A stretch of 64,000 bases of DNA from Agathobaculum sp. Marseille-P7918 (GTDB taxonomy: Bacteria; Bacillota; Clostridia; Oscillospirales; Butyricicoccaceae): positions 62,001 to 126,000 of the forward strand of contig NZ_UYYD01000002.1 in assembly GCF_900625105.1 (NCBI RefSeq), given 5' to 3'. Each line of letters opens with the position of its first letter. Position 1 is the stretch's first letter. Shown here in pieces: positions 25,689-34,342 of this stretch. The notes below the pieces were generated by a model. The model made no database searches, was not told where the DNA came from, and saw only the letters and a program-made list of their open reading frames with translations. The position numbers and the translations under genes were made by a program.

Positions 25689-26398
25689 CGCCCATCTCCC
25701 GCCAGCGTCCAGCCGAAATCGTTATGATAGATCATCTGGCGGGTCATGCCGCCGTCGATGCAGATGTTTTCGCCTGTGATGAAGCCCGCCCGATCCGAGC
25801 AGAGGTAGAGCACCATATTGGCGATGTCCATCGGGTTGCCCACCCGACCGGCGGGCTGCTGAGCAGCGTCCGGCCCGTCATACACGGTGTAATCCGTGTC
25901 GATCCAGCCAGGAGAGATCGAGTTGACCCGCACCTTGCCCGCAAAGCTCACCGCCAGTGCATGCGTCAGCGCCGAGATGCCGCCTTTGGCCGCCGTGTAG
26001 CTCTCGGTCTGCGGCTGGCTCATGCGGTCCCGCGAGGAGGAGATATTGACGATCGCCGCGCCGGGCGCAAAATAGGGTGCAAACAGCTTGGCAAGATAAA
26101 AAGGCGCGGTGACCCCCACCCGCAGGGCGTAGTTAAACTCCTCATAGGTGCAGGTGTCGATACCCTTCATCAGCGGCAGGGCGTTGTTGACCAGATAGTC
26201 TACCCGCCCGCCGTCCGCAATGACCTTGCGGGCAAAGTCCTCCAAAACCGCCTGATCGGCCAGATCACCCACATAGCAGTCATTTTCCAGCAAATCGATG
26301 ATATACACCTGCGCGCCCGCTTTGCGGAACTCGTCCGCAATGGCCTTGCCGATGCCCTTGGCGCCGCCGGTCACGACCGCCACTTTCCGTTCCAACAT
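25685..26398 (-). CDS. SDR family NAD(P)-dependent oxidoreductase
   Basis: A 237-residue short-chain dehydrogenase. VTGGAKGIGKAI at about 9-20 is the cofactor loop, LVNNALP near 77 the structural NNA motif, SSSRD the catalytic serine region, and YTAAK near 144 the catalytic Tyr-x3-Lys. Members reduce or oxidise hydroxyl/keto groups on small molecules; substrate unknown. GAGGAGG precedes the ATG. It follows the peptide deformylase-like gene by 12 bases and is coupled to the truncated flavodoxin. Confidence 0.88.
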   Translation of the reverse strand: MLERKVAVVTGGAKGIGKAIADEFRKAGAQVYIIDLLENDCYVGDLADQAVLEDFARKVIADGGRVDYLVNNALPLMKGIDTCTYEEFNYALRVGVTAPFYLAKLFAPYFAPGAAIVNISSSRDRMSQPQTESYTAAKGGISALTHALAVSFAGKVRVNSISPGWIDTDYTVYDGPDAAQQPAGRVGNPMDIANMVLYLCSDRAGFITGENICIDGGMTRQMIYHNDFGWTLAGDGR

Positions 26399-26410
26399 GG
26401 TCGTCCCTCC

Positions 26411-26821
26411 TCAGATGATAATGCCTTCGCAGTGGTCGATCTCGTGCTGGATGATCTGCGCCGTCCAGCCGGTGAAGGTTTTCACGCGTTCCTGAAACTT
26501 CTCGTTCTGCCAGCGTACCTTGATGGACTGCCAGCGTTTGGCCGGGCGGGTCCCGGCAAGGGAGAGGCAACCCTCTTCCGCGTCGTACGGCCCGGATTTC
26601 TTGACGATCTCCGGGTTGAACATGACCATGTACTTGCCCTCGTTGTCAAAGGCGATGATGCGCTTGTTTACCCCGATCATGTTGGCCGCCATGCCGACGC
26701 AACCCGCCTTGTGGTACTCGAGCGTCTCCAGCAGATCGGCCGCAACCGCCAAATCGGCCGGCGTGGCCGGCTCGGCCTTTTGTGCCAGAAAGGCTTCATC
26801 TTTGCAAATTTCCCGAATCAT
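26411..26821 (-). CDS. peptide deformylase family protein, atypical motif I
   Basis: A 136-residue metal-dependent amidase of the peptide deformylase family. Motif II is EEGCLSL (metal Cys85) and motif III is HEIDH (126-130, with two metal His and catalytic Glu127), both intact. Motif I reads CVGMAANMIG, so the glutamine that normally contacts the formyl group is Met48. It is shorter than housekeeping deformylases and lies in an operon with an SGNH hydrolase and SDR, not with fmt. It may deformylate a special substrate or be a divergent paralogue. Confidence 0.85.
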   Translation of the reverse strand: MIREICKDEAFLAQKAEPATPADLAVAADLLETLEYHKAGCVGMAANMIGVNKRIIAFDNEGKYMVMFNPEIVKKSGPYDAEEGCLSLAGTRPAKRWQSIKVRWQNEKFQERVKTFTGWTAQIIQHEIDHCEGIII

Positions 26822-26823
26822 CC

Positions 26824-27390
26824 TTATCTCTCCCCCTGTTGCTGTATCACTGCCGCAATGGTCTCCGCCGCGATGCGCGAGCCGCGCGCATTGGGATGGA
26901 TGCCGTCCGCGGCGTAAAGGTTCTGCGTCTCGGACAACGCGTAAAACCGCTGCCCCACATCGGCCAGCAGCGCACGGTTTTCCTCGGCCGCCTTGCGATA
27001 GGCTTGTGACAGCCCGCGTGCCATCTCGTCATAGTCCCAGCCCTTTGCAGTCAGTTTGTCCCCGCCCCTCTGATACGCCCAGGTGGCATAGAGGATCGGG
27101 ACGGCTCCGTTCTCCCGGATTTGCCCGCAGAGCTGCTGCACGCTGGAGAAAAAGCTTTTGGGCGCCGTGATCGGCCCGTGGCTCATCTCCTGCAGCACCA
27201 CATAATCCCAGCGCTGCTCACGCAGCGCCGCCTGTGTCCTTGCCCCCAACTTGGTTTTGGGGTTTAACTGCTCGGACAAACGCGCCCCGCCCCGGGTATG
27301 GCAGACGACTTCCGCGCCGGTCAGCTCCGCCAGCATTTGCGGCATGTCATTGGTAAAAATAAAGCTGTTGCCCAGCATGAGAATGCGCAT
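26824..27390 (-). CDS. SGNH/GDSL-type esterase
   Basis: A 188-residue protein without a signal peptide, so probably cytoplasmic. LMLGNSFIFTND at the N-terminus contains the nucleophile serine (GNSF), VLQEMSHGP lies in the block II/III region, and AADGIHPNARGS near 160 supplies the Asp-x-x-His pair. It is the first gene of the operon with the deformylase (2-base gap), SDR and flavodoxin fragment. Acyl-ester substrate unknown. Confidence 0.82.
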   Translation of the reverse strand: MRILMLGNSFIFTNDMPQMLAELTGAEVVCHTRGGARLSEQLNPKTKLGARTQAALREQRWDYVVLQEMSHGPITAPKSFFSSVQQLCGQIRENGAVPILYATWAYQRGGDKLTAKGWDYDEMARGLSQAYRKAAEENRALLADVGQRFYALSETQNLYAADGIHPNARGSRIAAETIAAVIQQQGER

Positions 27391-27723
27391 CTTGATGCTC
27401 CTTTTCCATATTGCTGTTGGTTTTCATTATACCGCATTCTCCCGCATTGCAAAAGAGGCTGTTTCCCGCCGTCGCTTCGCTTGCGAACCATATAGCGGCA
27501 ACTGCCGAATCAACCGTATCCAAACCTTCCCGTATTCCTGTTCAGTTCATCCAATCTTCTCTGAAAAAAGCGGCTTCTTCCTTCCCCCGCTTGCATTTTG
27601 CGCCGCTCTGCAGCTTCCATCTCGTGACCATGCGATTCAAAAAAAGATAAATCAAAACTTGCATTGCACAATCAAGCCAACTATTTTCAGTGTAACAGCA
27701 TTGGTTGATATCAGGCAACAGAA
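27391..27723. other. intergenic region, no gene supported
   Basis: Lower in GC than its surroundings. A minus-strand TATAAT (27426-27431) with a weak TTTGCA -35 probably drives the SGNH operon. Open frames in the rest lack ribosome sites and family resemblance. Confidence 0.6.
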
Positions 27724-27756
27724 AAAGCACCGAAACAAACTGTTTCAGTGCTTTTA
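27724..27756 (-). terminator. tRNA-Ser terminator
   Basis: AAAAGCACTGAAAC pairs with GTTTCGGTGCTTTTT on the minus strand, starting 3 bases after the tRNA 3' end and ending in a T-tract. Confidence 0.88.
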
Positions 27757-27758
27757 TC

Positions 27759-27849
27759 TGGCGGAGAGTCAGGGATTTGAACCCTGGAGACGCTCATCAC
27801 GCCTACACGATTTCCAATCGTGCGCCTTCGACCACTCAGCCAACTCTCC
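27759..27849 (-). tRNA. tRNA-Ser (anticodon GGA)
   Basis: A 91-base class II tRNA with encoded CCA. The acceptor stem GGAGAGT pairs with ACTCTCC, the anticodon loop TTGGAAA carries GGA, a long variable arm (TAGGCGTGATGAGCGTC) is typical of serine tRNAs, and the T-loop is GGTTCAAATCC. It reads UCC and UCU codons. Confidence 0.97.
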
Positions 27850-27883
27850 AAATATTGAATTGTTCTCACAAAGGACAAGAAAT

Positions 27884-27912
27884 ATTATACCCGACAAATC
27901 CGCATCCGTCAA
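27884..27912 (-). promoter_or_regulatory. promoter of tRNA-Ser
   Basis: TTGACG (27907-27912), 17-base spacer, TATAAT (27884-27889) on the minus strand, 34 bases before the tRNA 5' end. Confidence 0.85.
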
Positions 27913-27960
27913 GTGTTTTTTTACTTTTATTTCATTTTTTATTTCGCCGCCCCGTAGTGA

Positions 27961-27994
27961 AAAAAAGCCCTGCGTTTTGCAACGCAGGGCTTTT
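27961..27994 (-). terminator. terminator of the liv operon
   Basis: AAAAGCCCTGCGTT pairs with AACGCAGGGCTTTTTT on the minus strand just after the cytidylate-kinase-like gene, ending in a T-tract. Confidence 0.9.
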
Positions 27995-27999
27995 GACAA

Positions 28000-28626
28000 T
28001 CACTTCTGGAACTGAGCGCGCACTTCCATATACTGAATCACTTCTTCGACCACGCCGTCAAATCCCAGCACACCGCTGTTGAGCGACAGGTCATAGTTGC
28101 GCGCATCATACCAGTCGTGGCCGGTGTGATGCTTATAGTATTTCGCACGATAGTCGTCGATCTCCGCGATCTTGCGCACGACTTCGTCCTGCGGCAGCGA
28201 ATCCACCTTCATCGCCTGCTCCAGGCAGAAGTCCGGATCGGCATGCACGAACACACGCACGACATCCGGGCGGCCCTTGAGCACATAGTCCGCGCAGCGC
28301 CCGATCATGACACACGGGCCCTGATCGGCCAGCTTGCGGATGATCTTCGCCTGATAGTCGAACAGCGCGTCGTCCCGCAGATAGGCCTTGGACGAATCGT
28401 TCGGCAGCGGCAGGTCGCCCTTGTAGCGGCTTTTCAGGCGCGTAATCAGGTCGGGTTTGAGGCGCTCATCCGTAAACAGCATGGCATTGATGCCGCTGTC
28501 CTCGGACGCCATGGTGATGATTTCACGGTTGTAAAACGGGATGTGCAGCCGGTCAGACAGCATCTTGCCGACGGTCTTGCCGCCCGAACCATACTGGCGG
28601 GCGATGGTAATAATGTACGGCTTCAT
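28000..28626 (-). CDS. cytidylate kinase-like family protein
   Basis: A 208-residue P-loop protein. ITIARQYGSGGKTVGKML at residues 6-23 is the phosphate loop of the cytidylate-kinase-like family (GSGGK), followed by PFYNREII. VMIGRCADYVLKG near 107 and VFVHAD are further family features. True Cmk proteins are larger and lie near ribosomal S1; this paralogue family is common in Clostridia and its substrate is undefined. It ends the livKHMGF operon, 12 bases after livF. Confidence 0.88.
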   Translation of the reverse strand: MKPYIITIARQYGSGGKTVGKMLSDRLHIPFYNREIITMASEDSGINAMLFTDERLKPDLITRLKSRYKGDLPLPNDSSKAYLRDDALFDYQAKIIRKLADQGPCVMIGRCADYVLKGRPDVVRVFVHADPDFCLEQAMKVDSLPQDEVVRKIAEIDDYRAKYYKHHTGHDWYDARNYDLSLNSGVLGFDGVVEEVIQYMEVRAQFQK

Positions 28627-28638
28627 ACGTTTTCCCCC

Positions 28639-29346
28639 TTATTCACCCAGATATGCCTTTTTGATCGCGTCATCATTGAGCAGGTCGGACGCCTTACCGG
28701 TCTTGACGATCTTGCCGGTTTCCAGCACATACGCACGGTCCGCGATCGACAGCGCCTTCTTCGCGTTCTGCTCGACCAGCAGCACGGTCGTGCCGGCCGC
28801 CGAAACTTCCTGAATGATCTTGAACACCTCGCCGACAAACAGCGGGGACAGGCCCATAGACGGCTCGTCCAGCAGCAGGATGCGCGGCTTGGCCATCAGG
28901 GCGCGGCCCATGGCAAGCATCTGCTGCTCGCCACCGGACAGCGTGCCCGCAGGCTGGTTTTTGCGTTCCTCCAGACGGGGGAAGCGCTTGTAAACCTCGG
29001 CCAGCGAGGATTCCACCTCGCCCTTGGGACGGGTATACGCGCCCATCTTGAGGTTTTCGCGCACGGTCAGCCCCGCGAACACGCGGCGGCCTTCCGGCAC
29101 ATGGCTCATTCCCAGGCGCACGATCTCGTGGCCGGGCTTTTTGGTGATATCCTTGCCCTCAAAGGTCACCGTGCCGCCCTTGGACGGCAGCAGGCCGGTG
29201 ATCGTGTGCAGGGTCGTGGTCTTGCCCGCGCCGTTTGCGCCGATCAGCGCAACGACTTCGCCCTCGTTTACCTCGAAGGAAACGTCGCGCAGCGCGTGGA
29301 TCAGGCCGTAATACACGTTGATATCCTTGACTTCCAGCATTGCCAT
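28639..29346 (-). CDS. livF: branched-chain amino-acid ABC transporter ATPase LivF
   Basis: A 235-residue ATPase with Walker A GANGAGKTT near 37, signature LSGGEQQMLAMGRAL near 135, and Walker B ILLLDEPSMGLSPLF. The short length and LSGGEQQML signature are typical of LivF rather than LivG. With LivG it drives uptake of leucine, isoleucine, valine or related ligands through LivHM. GGAGG lies upstream of its ATG. Confidence 0.94.
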   Translation of the reverse strand: MAMLEVKDINVYYGLIHALRDVSFEVNEGEVVALIGANGAGKTTTLHTITGLLPSKGGTVTFEGKDITKKPGHEIVRLGMSHVPEGRRVFAGLTVRENLKMGAYTRPKGEVESSLAEVYKRFPRLEERKNQPAGTLSGGEQQMLAMGRALMAKPRILLLDEPSMGLSPLFVGEVFKIIQEVSAAGTTVLLVEQNAKKALSIADRAYVLETGKIVKTGKASDLLNDDAIKKAYLGE

Positions 29347-29363
29347 TTTGGTTTCCTCCTTTC

Positions 29364-30128
29364 TTATTCGCCGAGGTAGGCCGTGACGACCTCCGGGTTT
29401 TTGAGCACTTCGCTCGGCGTGCCCTCGGCCAGCAGGCGGCCGAAATTGAGCACATACAGGTATTCGCAGATGCCCGAAACCAGCTTCATATCATGCTCGA
29501 TCAGCAGCACGGTCACGCCGAACTTCTTGCGCACCAGCTCGATCGTCTCCATCAGTTCTTCGGTCTCATTCGGGTTCATGCCGGCCGCCGGCTCGTCGAG
29601 CAGCAGCAGCTTGGGATCGGTCGCGAGCGCACGCGCGATCTCCAGCTTGCGCTGCTTGCCGTACGGCAGGTTGGCCGCCTTATAGTCCGCGACGCTCCCC
29701 AGATCGAATACGTCCAGCAGCTCCATCGCACGCGCATCCATCTGGCGCTCCTTCTTGTGATACGAACCGAGGTGCAGCAGGCTTTCCGCCAGCGTGTAGG
29801 TGACCTCGTTGTGCAGGCCGGTCTTGACGTTGTCCAGTACGGACAGGTTGGAGAACAGACGGATATTCTGGAACGTGCGCGCCACACCCATCTTGCAGAT
29901 GTCGTGCGGCTTTTTGCCGATCAGGTTCTGGCCGTCCAGACGGATGCCGCCGTCGGTCGGGCGGTATACGCCGGTCAGCATGTTGAACACGGTCGTCTTG
30001 CCCGCGCCGTTCGGCCCGATCAGGCCGACCAGACCGCCCTCTTCGATTTTCATGCTCAGCTCATCGACGGCGCGCAGGCCGCCGAAGGAAATGCCCAGCG
30101 AAGTAACTTCCAGCATTGCCATGGTCAC
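29364..30128 (-). CDS. livG: branched-chain amino-acid ABC transporter ATPase LivG
   Basis: A 254-residue ATPase: Walker A GPNGAGKTT near 39, signature region LPYGKQRKLEIARALA near 155 and Walker B LLLLDEPAAGMNPNE near 173, the LivG pattern. The start is GTG at 30128, overlapping the livM stop (GTGA) with AAGGAGG just ahead; an ATG two codons later has better spacing and is the alternative. It pairs with LivF under the LivHM channel. Confidence 0.94.
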   Translation of the reverse strand: MTMAMLEVTSLGISFGGLRAVDELSMKIEEGGLVGLIGPNGAGKTTVFNMLTGVYRPTDGGIRLDGQNLIGKKPHDICKMGVARTFQNIRLFSNLSVLDNVKTGLHNEVTYTLAESLLHLGSYHKKERQMDARAMELLDVFDLGSVADYKAANLPYGKQRKLEIARALATDPKLLLLDEPAAGMNPNETEELMETIELVRKKFGVTVLLIEHDMKLVSGICEYLYVLNFGRLLAEGTPSEVLKNPEVVTAYLGE

Positions 30129-31201
30129 GCGCCCTCCTTATCATGTTTCTCCAGCTTCTCCATCTGCTTCATGGCGCGCTTCTCCAGCAGGCGCTCCTTG
30201 AGCGAGGAGTTGTTAAACAGCATCATCGCAATCAGCAGGATTGCGTAAATCAGCATACGGTAGCTGTTGACCGCGCGCAGCAGCTCAGGCAGCAGGGTCA
30301 GCAGGGTCGCCGCGATGATCGAGCCCCAGATGTTGCCCAGACCGCCCAGCACCACGAATACCAGGATCAGGATGGACGTGTTGAAGTCGAACTTGGCCGC
30401 CGTGATGGTCGAATAGTTCATCGCGTACAGCGCGCCCGCCATGCCCGCGAACGCCGCGGAGATGACGAAAGCCATCAGCTTGTAGTGCGTGGTGGAAATG
30501 CCGATCGAGTCGGCCGCGATCTTGTTGTCGCGCACCGCCATGATCGCGCGGCCCGAACGGCTGTTGATCAGGTTGAGAATGATGAACAGCGTGATCAGGA
30601 TGAGGATGAAGCCCGAAACAAAGCTGGACAGCTTTTCCACGCCCGAAACGCCCATCGGCCCGTTAATAATCATGCTGCCGGTCTCATCGAGCGTAAACTT
30701 CTGCTCGAGGATGCTGAAGTGCAGGCCGGACGCATCCTTGCCGATGTACAGGACGTTGATGATGTTCTTGATGATCTCGCCGAAGGCCAGCGTGACGATC
30801 GCCAGATAGTCGCCCTTGAGGCGCAGCACCGGCACGCCGACGATCACGCCCGCGATCGCGGCGCAGATCGCGCCGACGATGATCGCAAGGATCAGACGGA
30901 CCACGCCGGACGGAATGGTGTCCGCCAGGCTCGTGGTGACCACGATGCCGGAAAACGCGCCGACCGACATAAAGCCCGCGTGGCCGAGCGACAGCTCGCC
31001 CAGAATACCGACCGTCAGGTTAAGCGATACCGCCATGATGATATACGCGCAGATCGGCACGAGCAAGCCCTTCATCGAGCTGGAAATGCCGCCGGTCAGC
31101 ACCAGCGCCTGCACCACAACGAATGCGACAATGACAATACCAAAGGAAAGCAGCGTATCGCGTCCGCTGCGGGAGGCGGCGTATTTTTTCAGTTTGTTCA
31201 T
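30125..31201 (-). CDS. livM: branched-chain amino-acid ABC transporter permease LivM
   Basis: A 358-residue membrane protein with about ten hydrophobic segments. GELSLGHAGFMSVGAFSG near 68 and the EAA-like loop region VPVLRLKGDYLAIVTLAFGE near 124 are LivM signatures, with VVLGGLGNIWGSIIAA near the C-terminus. It forms the heterodimeric channel with LivH, whose gene ends 14 bases upstream. Confidence 0.94.
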   Translation of the reverse strand: MNKLKKYAASRSGRDTLLSFGIVIVAFVVVQALVLTGGISSSMKGLLVPICAYIIMAVSLNLTVGILGELSLGHAGFMSVGAFSGIVVTTSLADTIPSGVVRLILAIIVGAICAAIAGVIVGVPVLRLKGDYLAIVTLAFGEIIKNIINVLYIGKDASGLHFSILEQKFTLDETGSMIINGPMGVSGVEKLSSFVSGFILILITLFIILNLINSRSGRAIMAVRDNKIAADSIGISTTHYKLMAFVISAAFAGMAGALYAMNYSTITAAKFDFNTSILILVFVVLGGLGNIWGSIIAATLLTLLPELLRAVNSYRMLIYAILLIAMMLFNNSSLKERLLEKRAMKQMEKLEKHDKEGA

Positions 31202-31215
31202 TTTGTTCCGCCCCC

Positions 31216-32097
31216 TTAAACCTTTTCACTGACATGCTTGCCGAGCAGGCCGTCCGGCTTGACCAGCAGCACGATGATCAGCACCGCAAATACGATTGCG
31301 TCCGACAGCTGGGTCGAGATGTACGCCTTGGCGAAAATCTCGATCACGCCCAGCAGGATGCCGCCCAGCAGCGCGCCCGGGATCGAGCCGATGCCGCCGA
31401 ATACAGCCGCGGTGAACGCCTTGATGCCGGGCATCGAGCCGGTCGTCGGCAGCAGGGTCGGATACGCCGAGCAGAGCAGCACGCCCGCGATCGCCGCAAG
31501 GCCCGAGCCGATGGCAAAGGTCAGCGAAATGGTCGTGTTGACGTTGATGCCCATCAGCTGCGCCGCGCCCTTATCCTCGGACACCGCGCGCATCGCAGTG
31601 CCCATCTTGCTCTTGGTGGTGAACAGCGTCAGCGCCACCATGATGATGACGCACGCCACGATCGTGACGATGGTCACGCGGGTGATGGTCAGCTGTCCGC
31701 CGAACAGCTGGATCGGGTCGCCGCCGACCACCGAGGTAAAGCTCTTTGTGCTCGAGCCCCAGATAAGCAGCGCCGCGTTCTGCAAAAAGTAGGAAACGCC
31801 GATGGCCGTGATCAGAACGGCGAGCGACGGCGCCATGCGCAGCGGCTTGTACGCCAGGCGCTCGATGACCACGCCGAGCACCGTGCAGACCACGACCGCC
31901 AGCAGCACGCCCGCGATCGGCGGCCAGCCCAGATAGGTCGTGGCGCAGAAGCACATATAGCCGCCGACCATGATGACATCGCCGTGAGCAAAGTTCAGCA
32001 TTTTTGCAATGCCGTAGACCATCGTGTATCCCAGCGCGATGATCGCATAAATACTTCCCAGACTGATGCCGCTGATCAGATGATTGAGAAAGCTCAT
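31216..32097 (-). CDS. livH: branched-chain amino-acid ABC transporter permease LivH
   Basis: A 293-residue membrane protein with NHLISGISLGSIYAIIALGY at the N-terminus and FGGIGSIPGALLGG near residue 230, both LivH signatures. The start is placed at the ATG at 32097, 9 bases after GAGGTG; an ATG four codons earlier is too close to that site. It follows the binding-protein gene after a 247-base gap holding two hairpins. Confidence 0.93.
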   Translation of the reverse strand: MSFLNHLISGISLGSIYAIIALGYTMVYGIAKMLNFAHGDVIMVGGYMCFCATTYLGWPPIAGVLLAVVVCTVLGVVIERLAYKPLRMAPSLAVLITAIGVSYFLQNAALLIWGSSTKSFTSVVGGDPIQLFGGQLTITRVTIVTIVACVIIMVALTLFTTKSKMGTAMRAVSEDKGAAQLMGINVNTTISLTFAIGSGLAAIAGVLLCSAYPTLLPTTGSMPGIKAFTAAVFGGIGSIPGALLGGILLGVIEIFAKAYISTQLSDAIVFAVLIIVLLVKPDGLLGKHVSEKV

Positions 32098-32141
32098 GGT
32101 TTCATACACCTCAAATCTTTTTCATTTCTCTTGTCCGTTTG

Positions 32142-32254
32142 TGGGATGGGGCGGTGGCTTGGCAGGGTCGGTCAAGCCGTCGCCCCACCCCATAATGCCG
32201 GTAAATGGGAGAAGGACAAAGGAGGGCCCGTCATCAATACGGCGCCCTCCTTTG
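32142..32254 (-). other. two mRNA hairpins between livK and livH
   Basis: One 22-bp imperfect stem, with only wobble-type mismatches (32142-32163 against 32171-32192), and one 11-bp perfect stem CAAAGGAGGGC/GCCCTCCTTTG (32217-32227 against 32244-32254). No T-tract follows either, so they probably stabilise the livK transcript or reduce read-through. Confidence 0.65.
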
Positions 32255-32344
32255 ATTCTCACTTGCGTCTTTTGTGTTCGGGTGCGCGCCGCGCACACCA
32301 TTTTAACATGTTCCGAAAGGGATATCGTCCCTCTCAGGCCGGTT

Positions 32345-33511
32345 TTACATACCTACGTATGCGCCGTTCTCGATGACCATGCCCTTCGGGCTCTTGGAAA
32401 CCGCACCGGTGGAATCCCAGGTCATGTTCTCGCCGGTCAGGCCGTTGAAGGTCATGGAGGTGAACTGCTCGATCATCGCGTCGCACAGCTCTTCGTTGGA
32501 CATGTCGGGCGTAGCGCCGGCAGCCTCAAGCGCCTGTGCATACGCGTAGATGCAGTCATATGCGTCCGCTGCGAACTGGTTCGGAACCTCGCTGTATGCT
32601 TCCTTGTACTTCTCAACGAAAGCCACGGTCTTGTCGTCGGTTGCGTCCGCGTTGAACGGGGTCAGCAGCATAACGCCTTCCGCCAGGCTGGTGTCGAAGT
32701 TTTCAACCGTCAGGATGCCGTCCATGCCATCCACGCCGAAGAACTTCGGTGCGTAGCCCATGGAGTTGGCCTGCGTCAGGATCAGGGATGCCGGGGTGTA
32801 GTACATCGGCAGGAAAATCAGGTCCGCGCCCTTGCTCTTGGCGTCGTTCAGCTGAACCGAGAAGTCGGTTGCGGAAGCGTCGGTGAAGGTGGTTTCGGAA
32901 ACGATCTCCAGACCCTTGGCCTTGGCCTCAGCGACAAACTTGTCGTGGATGCCGGTGGAGTAAACGTCGTCGTTCTTCCAGATGATCGCGATCTTGGTGC
33001 CGAGCTTCTGCTCCGAGATGTAGTCAGCGGAAGCGGTGCCCTGGTTCGGGTCAGCGAAGCACATCTGGAACACGTTGTCCTTGCCCTCGGTGGTGGCAAC
33101 CGAAGATGCCGACGGGGTCAGTGCAAAGATGCGGTCGGTGTTGATATCGGTGGAAATGGCCTCACAGGGCTTGGAAGTAACCGAACCCAGAGACAGCTGC
33201 ATGCCCCAGTCCTTGAGGTTGTTGTACGCGTTGACAGCCTTCTCGGTGTTGTTCTCGTCGTCCTCAAACTTCAGCTCGATCTGGATGCCGCCCTGGGCGT
33301 TGATCTCGTCCGCCGCGATCTGCGCGCCGCGCGCAACCGCGTTGCCGTAAATCGCCGCGTCGCCGGTCAGCGGAGCGGTACCGCCGATCTTAAACGCCGT
33401 GCCGGATGCACTGCTGTCGCCGGAATCCGTGCTCGCGGTATCGCCGCCGCAGCCAGCCAGCGCACCGACCAGCATCAGGCCGGCCAGCAGCATGCTGAGA
33501 CTTTTCTTCAT
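32345..33511 (-). CDS. branched-chain amino-acid ABC transporter binding lipoprotein LivK-like
   Basis: A 388-residue lipoprotein of the leucine-binding (peripla_BP_6) family. The signal peptide ends in GALAGCGG, with the cysteine near 21, followed by a Ser/Asp/Thr-rich linker and the ligand-binding core (FKIGGTAPLTGDAAIYG). It captures the ligand for LivHMGF; branched-chain amino acids are typical but aromatic or amide ligands occur. It is the promoter-proximal gene of the operon. GGAG precedes the ATG. Confidence 0.93.
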   Translation of the reverse strand: MKKSLSMLLAGLMLVGALAGCGGDTASTDSGDSSASGTAFKIGGTAPLTGDAAIYGNAVARGAQIAADEINAQGGIQIELKFEDDENNTEKAVNAYNNLKDWGMQLSLGSVTSKPCEAISTDINTDRIFALTPSASSVATTEGKDNVFQMCFADPNQGTASADYISEQKLGTKIAIIWKNDDVYSTGIHDKFVAEAKAKGLEIVSETTFTDASATDFSVQLNDAKSKGADLIFLPMYYTPASLILTQANSMGYAPKFFGVDGMDGILTVENFDTSLAEGVMLLTPFNADATDDKTVAFVEKYKEAYSEVPNQFAADAYDCIYAYAQALEAAGATPDMSNEELCDAMIEQFTSMTFNGLTGENMTWDSTGAVSKSPKGMVIENGAYVGM

Positions 33512-33589
33512 GGTAATCTTCTCCTTTACTGTATAATCTCCCCCGCCCCGCAGAATATTTTGTTCTGTAAAGCGTTCAGATTAGTTTTT

Positions 33590-33595
33590 ATTATA
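33590..33595 (-). promoter_or_regulatory. -10 box of the liv operon promoter
   Basis: Perfect TATAAT on the minus strand about 80 bases before livK; at 17-base spacing the -35 reads ATGCCA, a weak match. Confidence 0.6.
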
Positions 33596-33806
33596 CTACG
33601 TTTCCGCCAAACTGGCATCGTTTTTTTCAATTTACGGGCAATTTCGGATAAAATACCGATTATCTTTTGAACAAAAATGTAAATTTTGTGCTTTCTTCCG
33701 AAAAACATTTGTCCGCCGTGCAAGGAATCATGCAACCGGTTTCAGTCCCACGCAGGTTTCTTTGCATCCGCCGCACCCGCCGCCGGGACGACGCGGCCCG
33801 CGGCGC

Positions 33807-33839
33807 AAAAAAGCAGGCCCGGACGGCGTCCGGGTCTGC
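33807..33839 (-). terminator. terminator after ispF
   Basis: GCAGACCCGGACG pairs with CGTCCGGGCCTGC on the minus strand, then TTTTTT. The 33600-33806 stretch between it and the liv promoter shows no gene. Confidence 0.9.
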
Positions 33840-33863
33840 CCGTGTGTGCGGTTTATCCGCGCC

Positions 33864-34340
33864 TTATTCCGCCCGCTCGAGCAGGCAGACGCAATGCGCC
33901 GCGATGCCCTGCTTTGCGCCGGTAAAGCCGAGTTTTTCCTCGGTCGTCGCCTTGACCGACACGCGCCCCACCTCGCAGCCGAGCGCCGCAGCAATGTTCT
34001 CGCGCATCTGCAGGATGTGCGGGGCGAGCTTGGGCGCCTGCGCGAGCACGGTCGCGTCCAGATTGCCCAGCCGGTAGCCCTCCTTGGCGATCAGCGCCGC
34101 CACATGCCGCAAAAGCGCCATGCTGTCCGCGCCCTTGTAGCGCGGGTCGGTGTCCGGAAAGTGCTTGCCGATGTCGCCCAGCGCCAGCGCGCCGAGCAGC
34201 GCGTCCATCACTGCGTGCACCAGCACGTCCGCGTCCGAATGCCCGTCCAGCCCGGTCTCGTGCGGGATGTCCACCCCGCCGATGATGCATTTGCGGCCTT
34301 CCACCAGCCGGTGTACGTCGTATCCGTGTCCAATGCGCAT
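33864..34340 (-). CDS. ispF: 2-C-methyl-D-erythritol 2,4-cyclodiphosphate synthase
   Basis: A 158-residue enzyme of the non-mevalonate isoprenoid pathway, converting CDP-methylerythritol 2-phosphate to the cyclodiphosphate. [10 protein letters not shown] at the N-terminus gives the zinc Asp and His; [19 protein letters not shown] near 35 and [11 protein letters not shown] near 57 match the family; the end reads [12 protein letters not shown]. The start is the ATG at 34340, 2 bases after the ispD stop. Isoprenoids made here serve undecaprenyl and quinone synthesis. Confidence 0.97.
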   Translation of the reverse strand: MRIGHGYDVHRLVEGRKCIIGGVDIPHETGLDGHSDADVLVHAVMDALLGALALGDIGKHFPDTDPRYKGADSMALLRHVAALIAKEGYRLGNLDATVLAQAPKLAPHILQMRENIAAALGCEVGRVSVKATTEEKLGFTGAKQGIAAHCVCLLERAE

Positions 34341-34342
34341 GG

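Noticed and set aside
27391-27723. Small open frames of 60-80 codons on both strands
   Set aside because: No ribosome site, no family resemblance and base composition unlike the coding genes.
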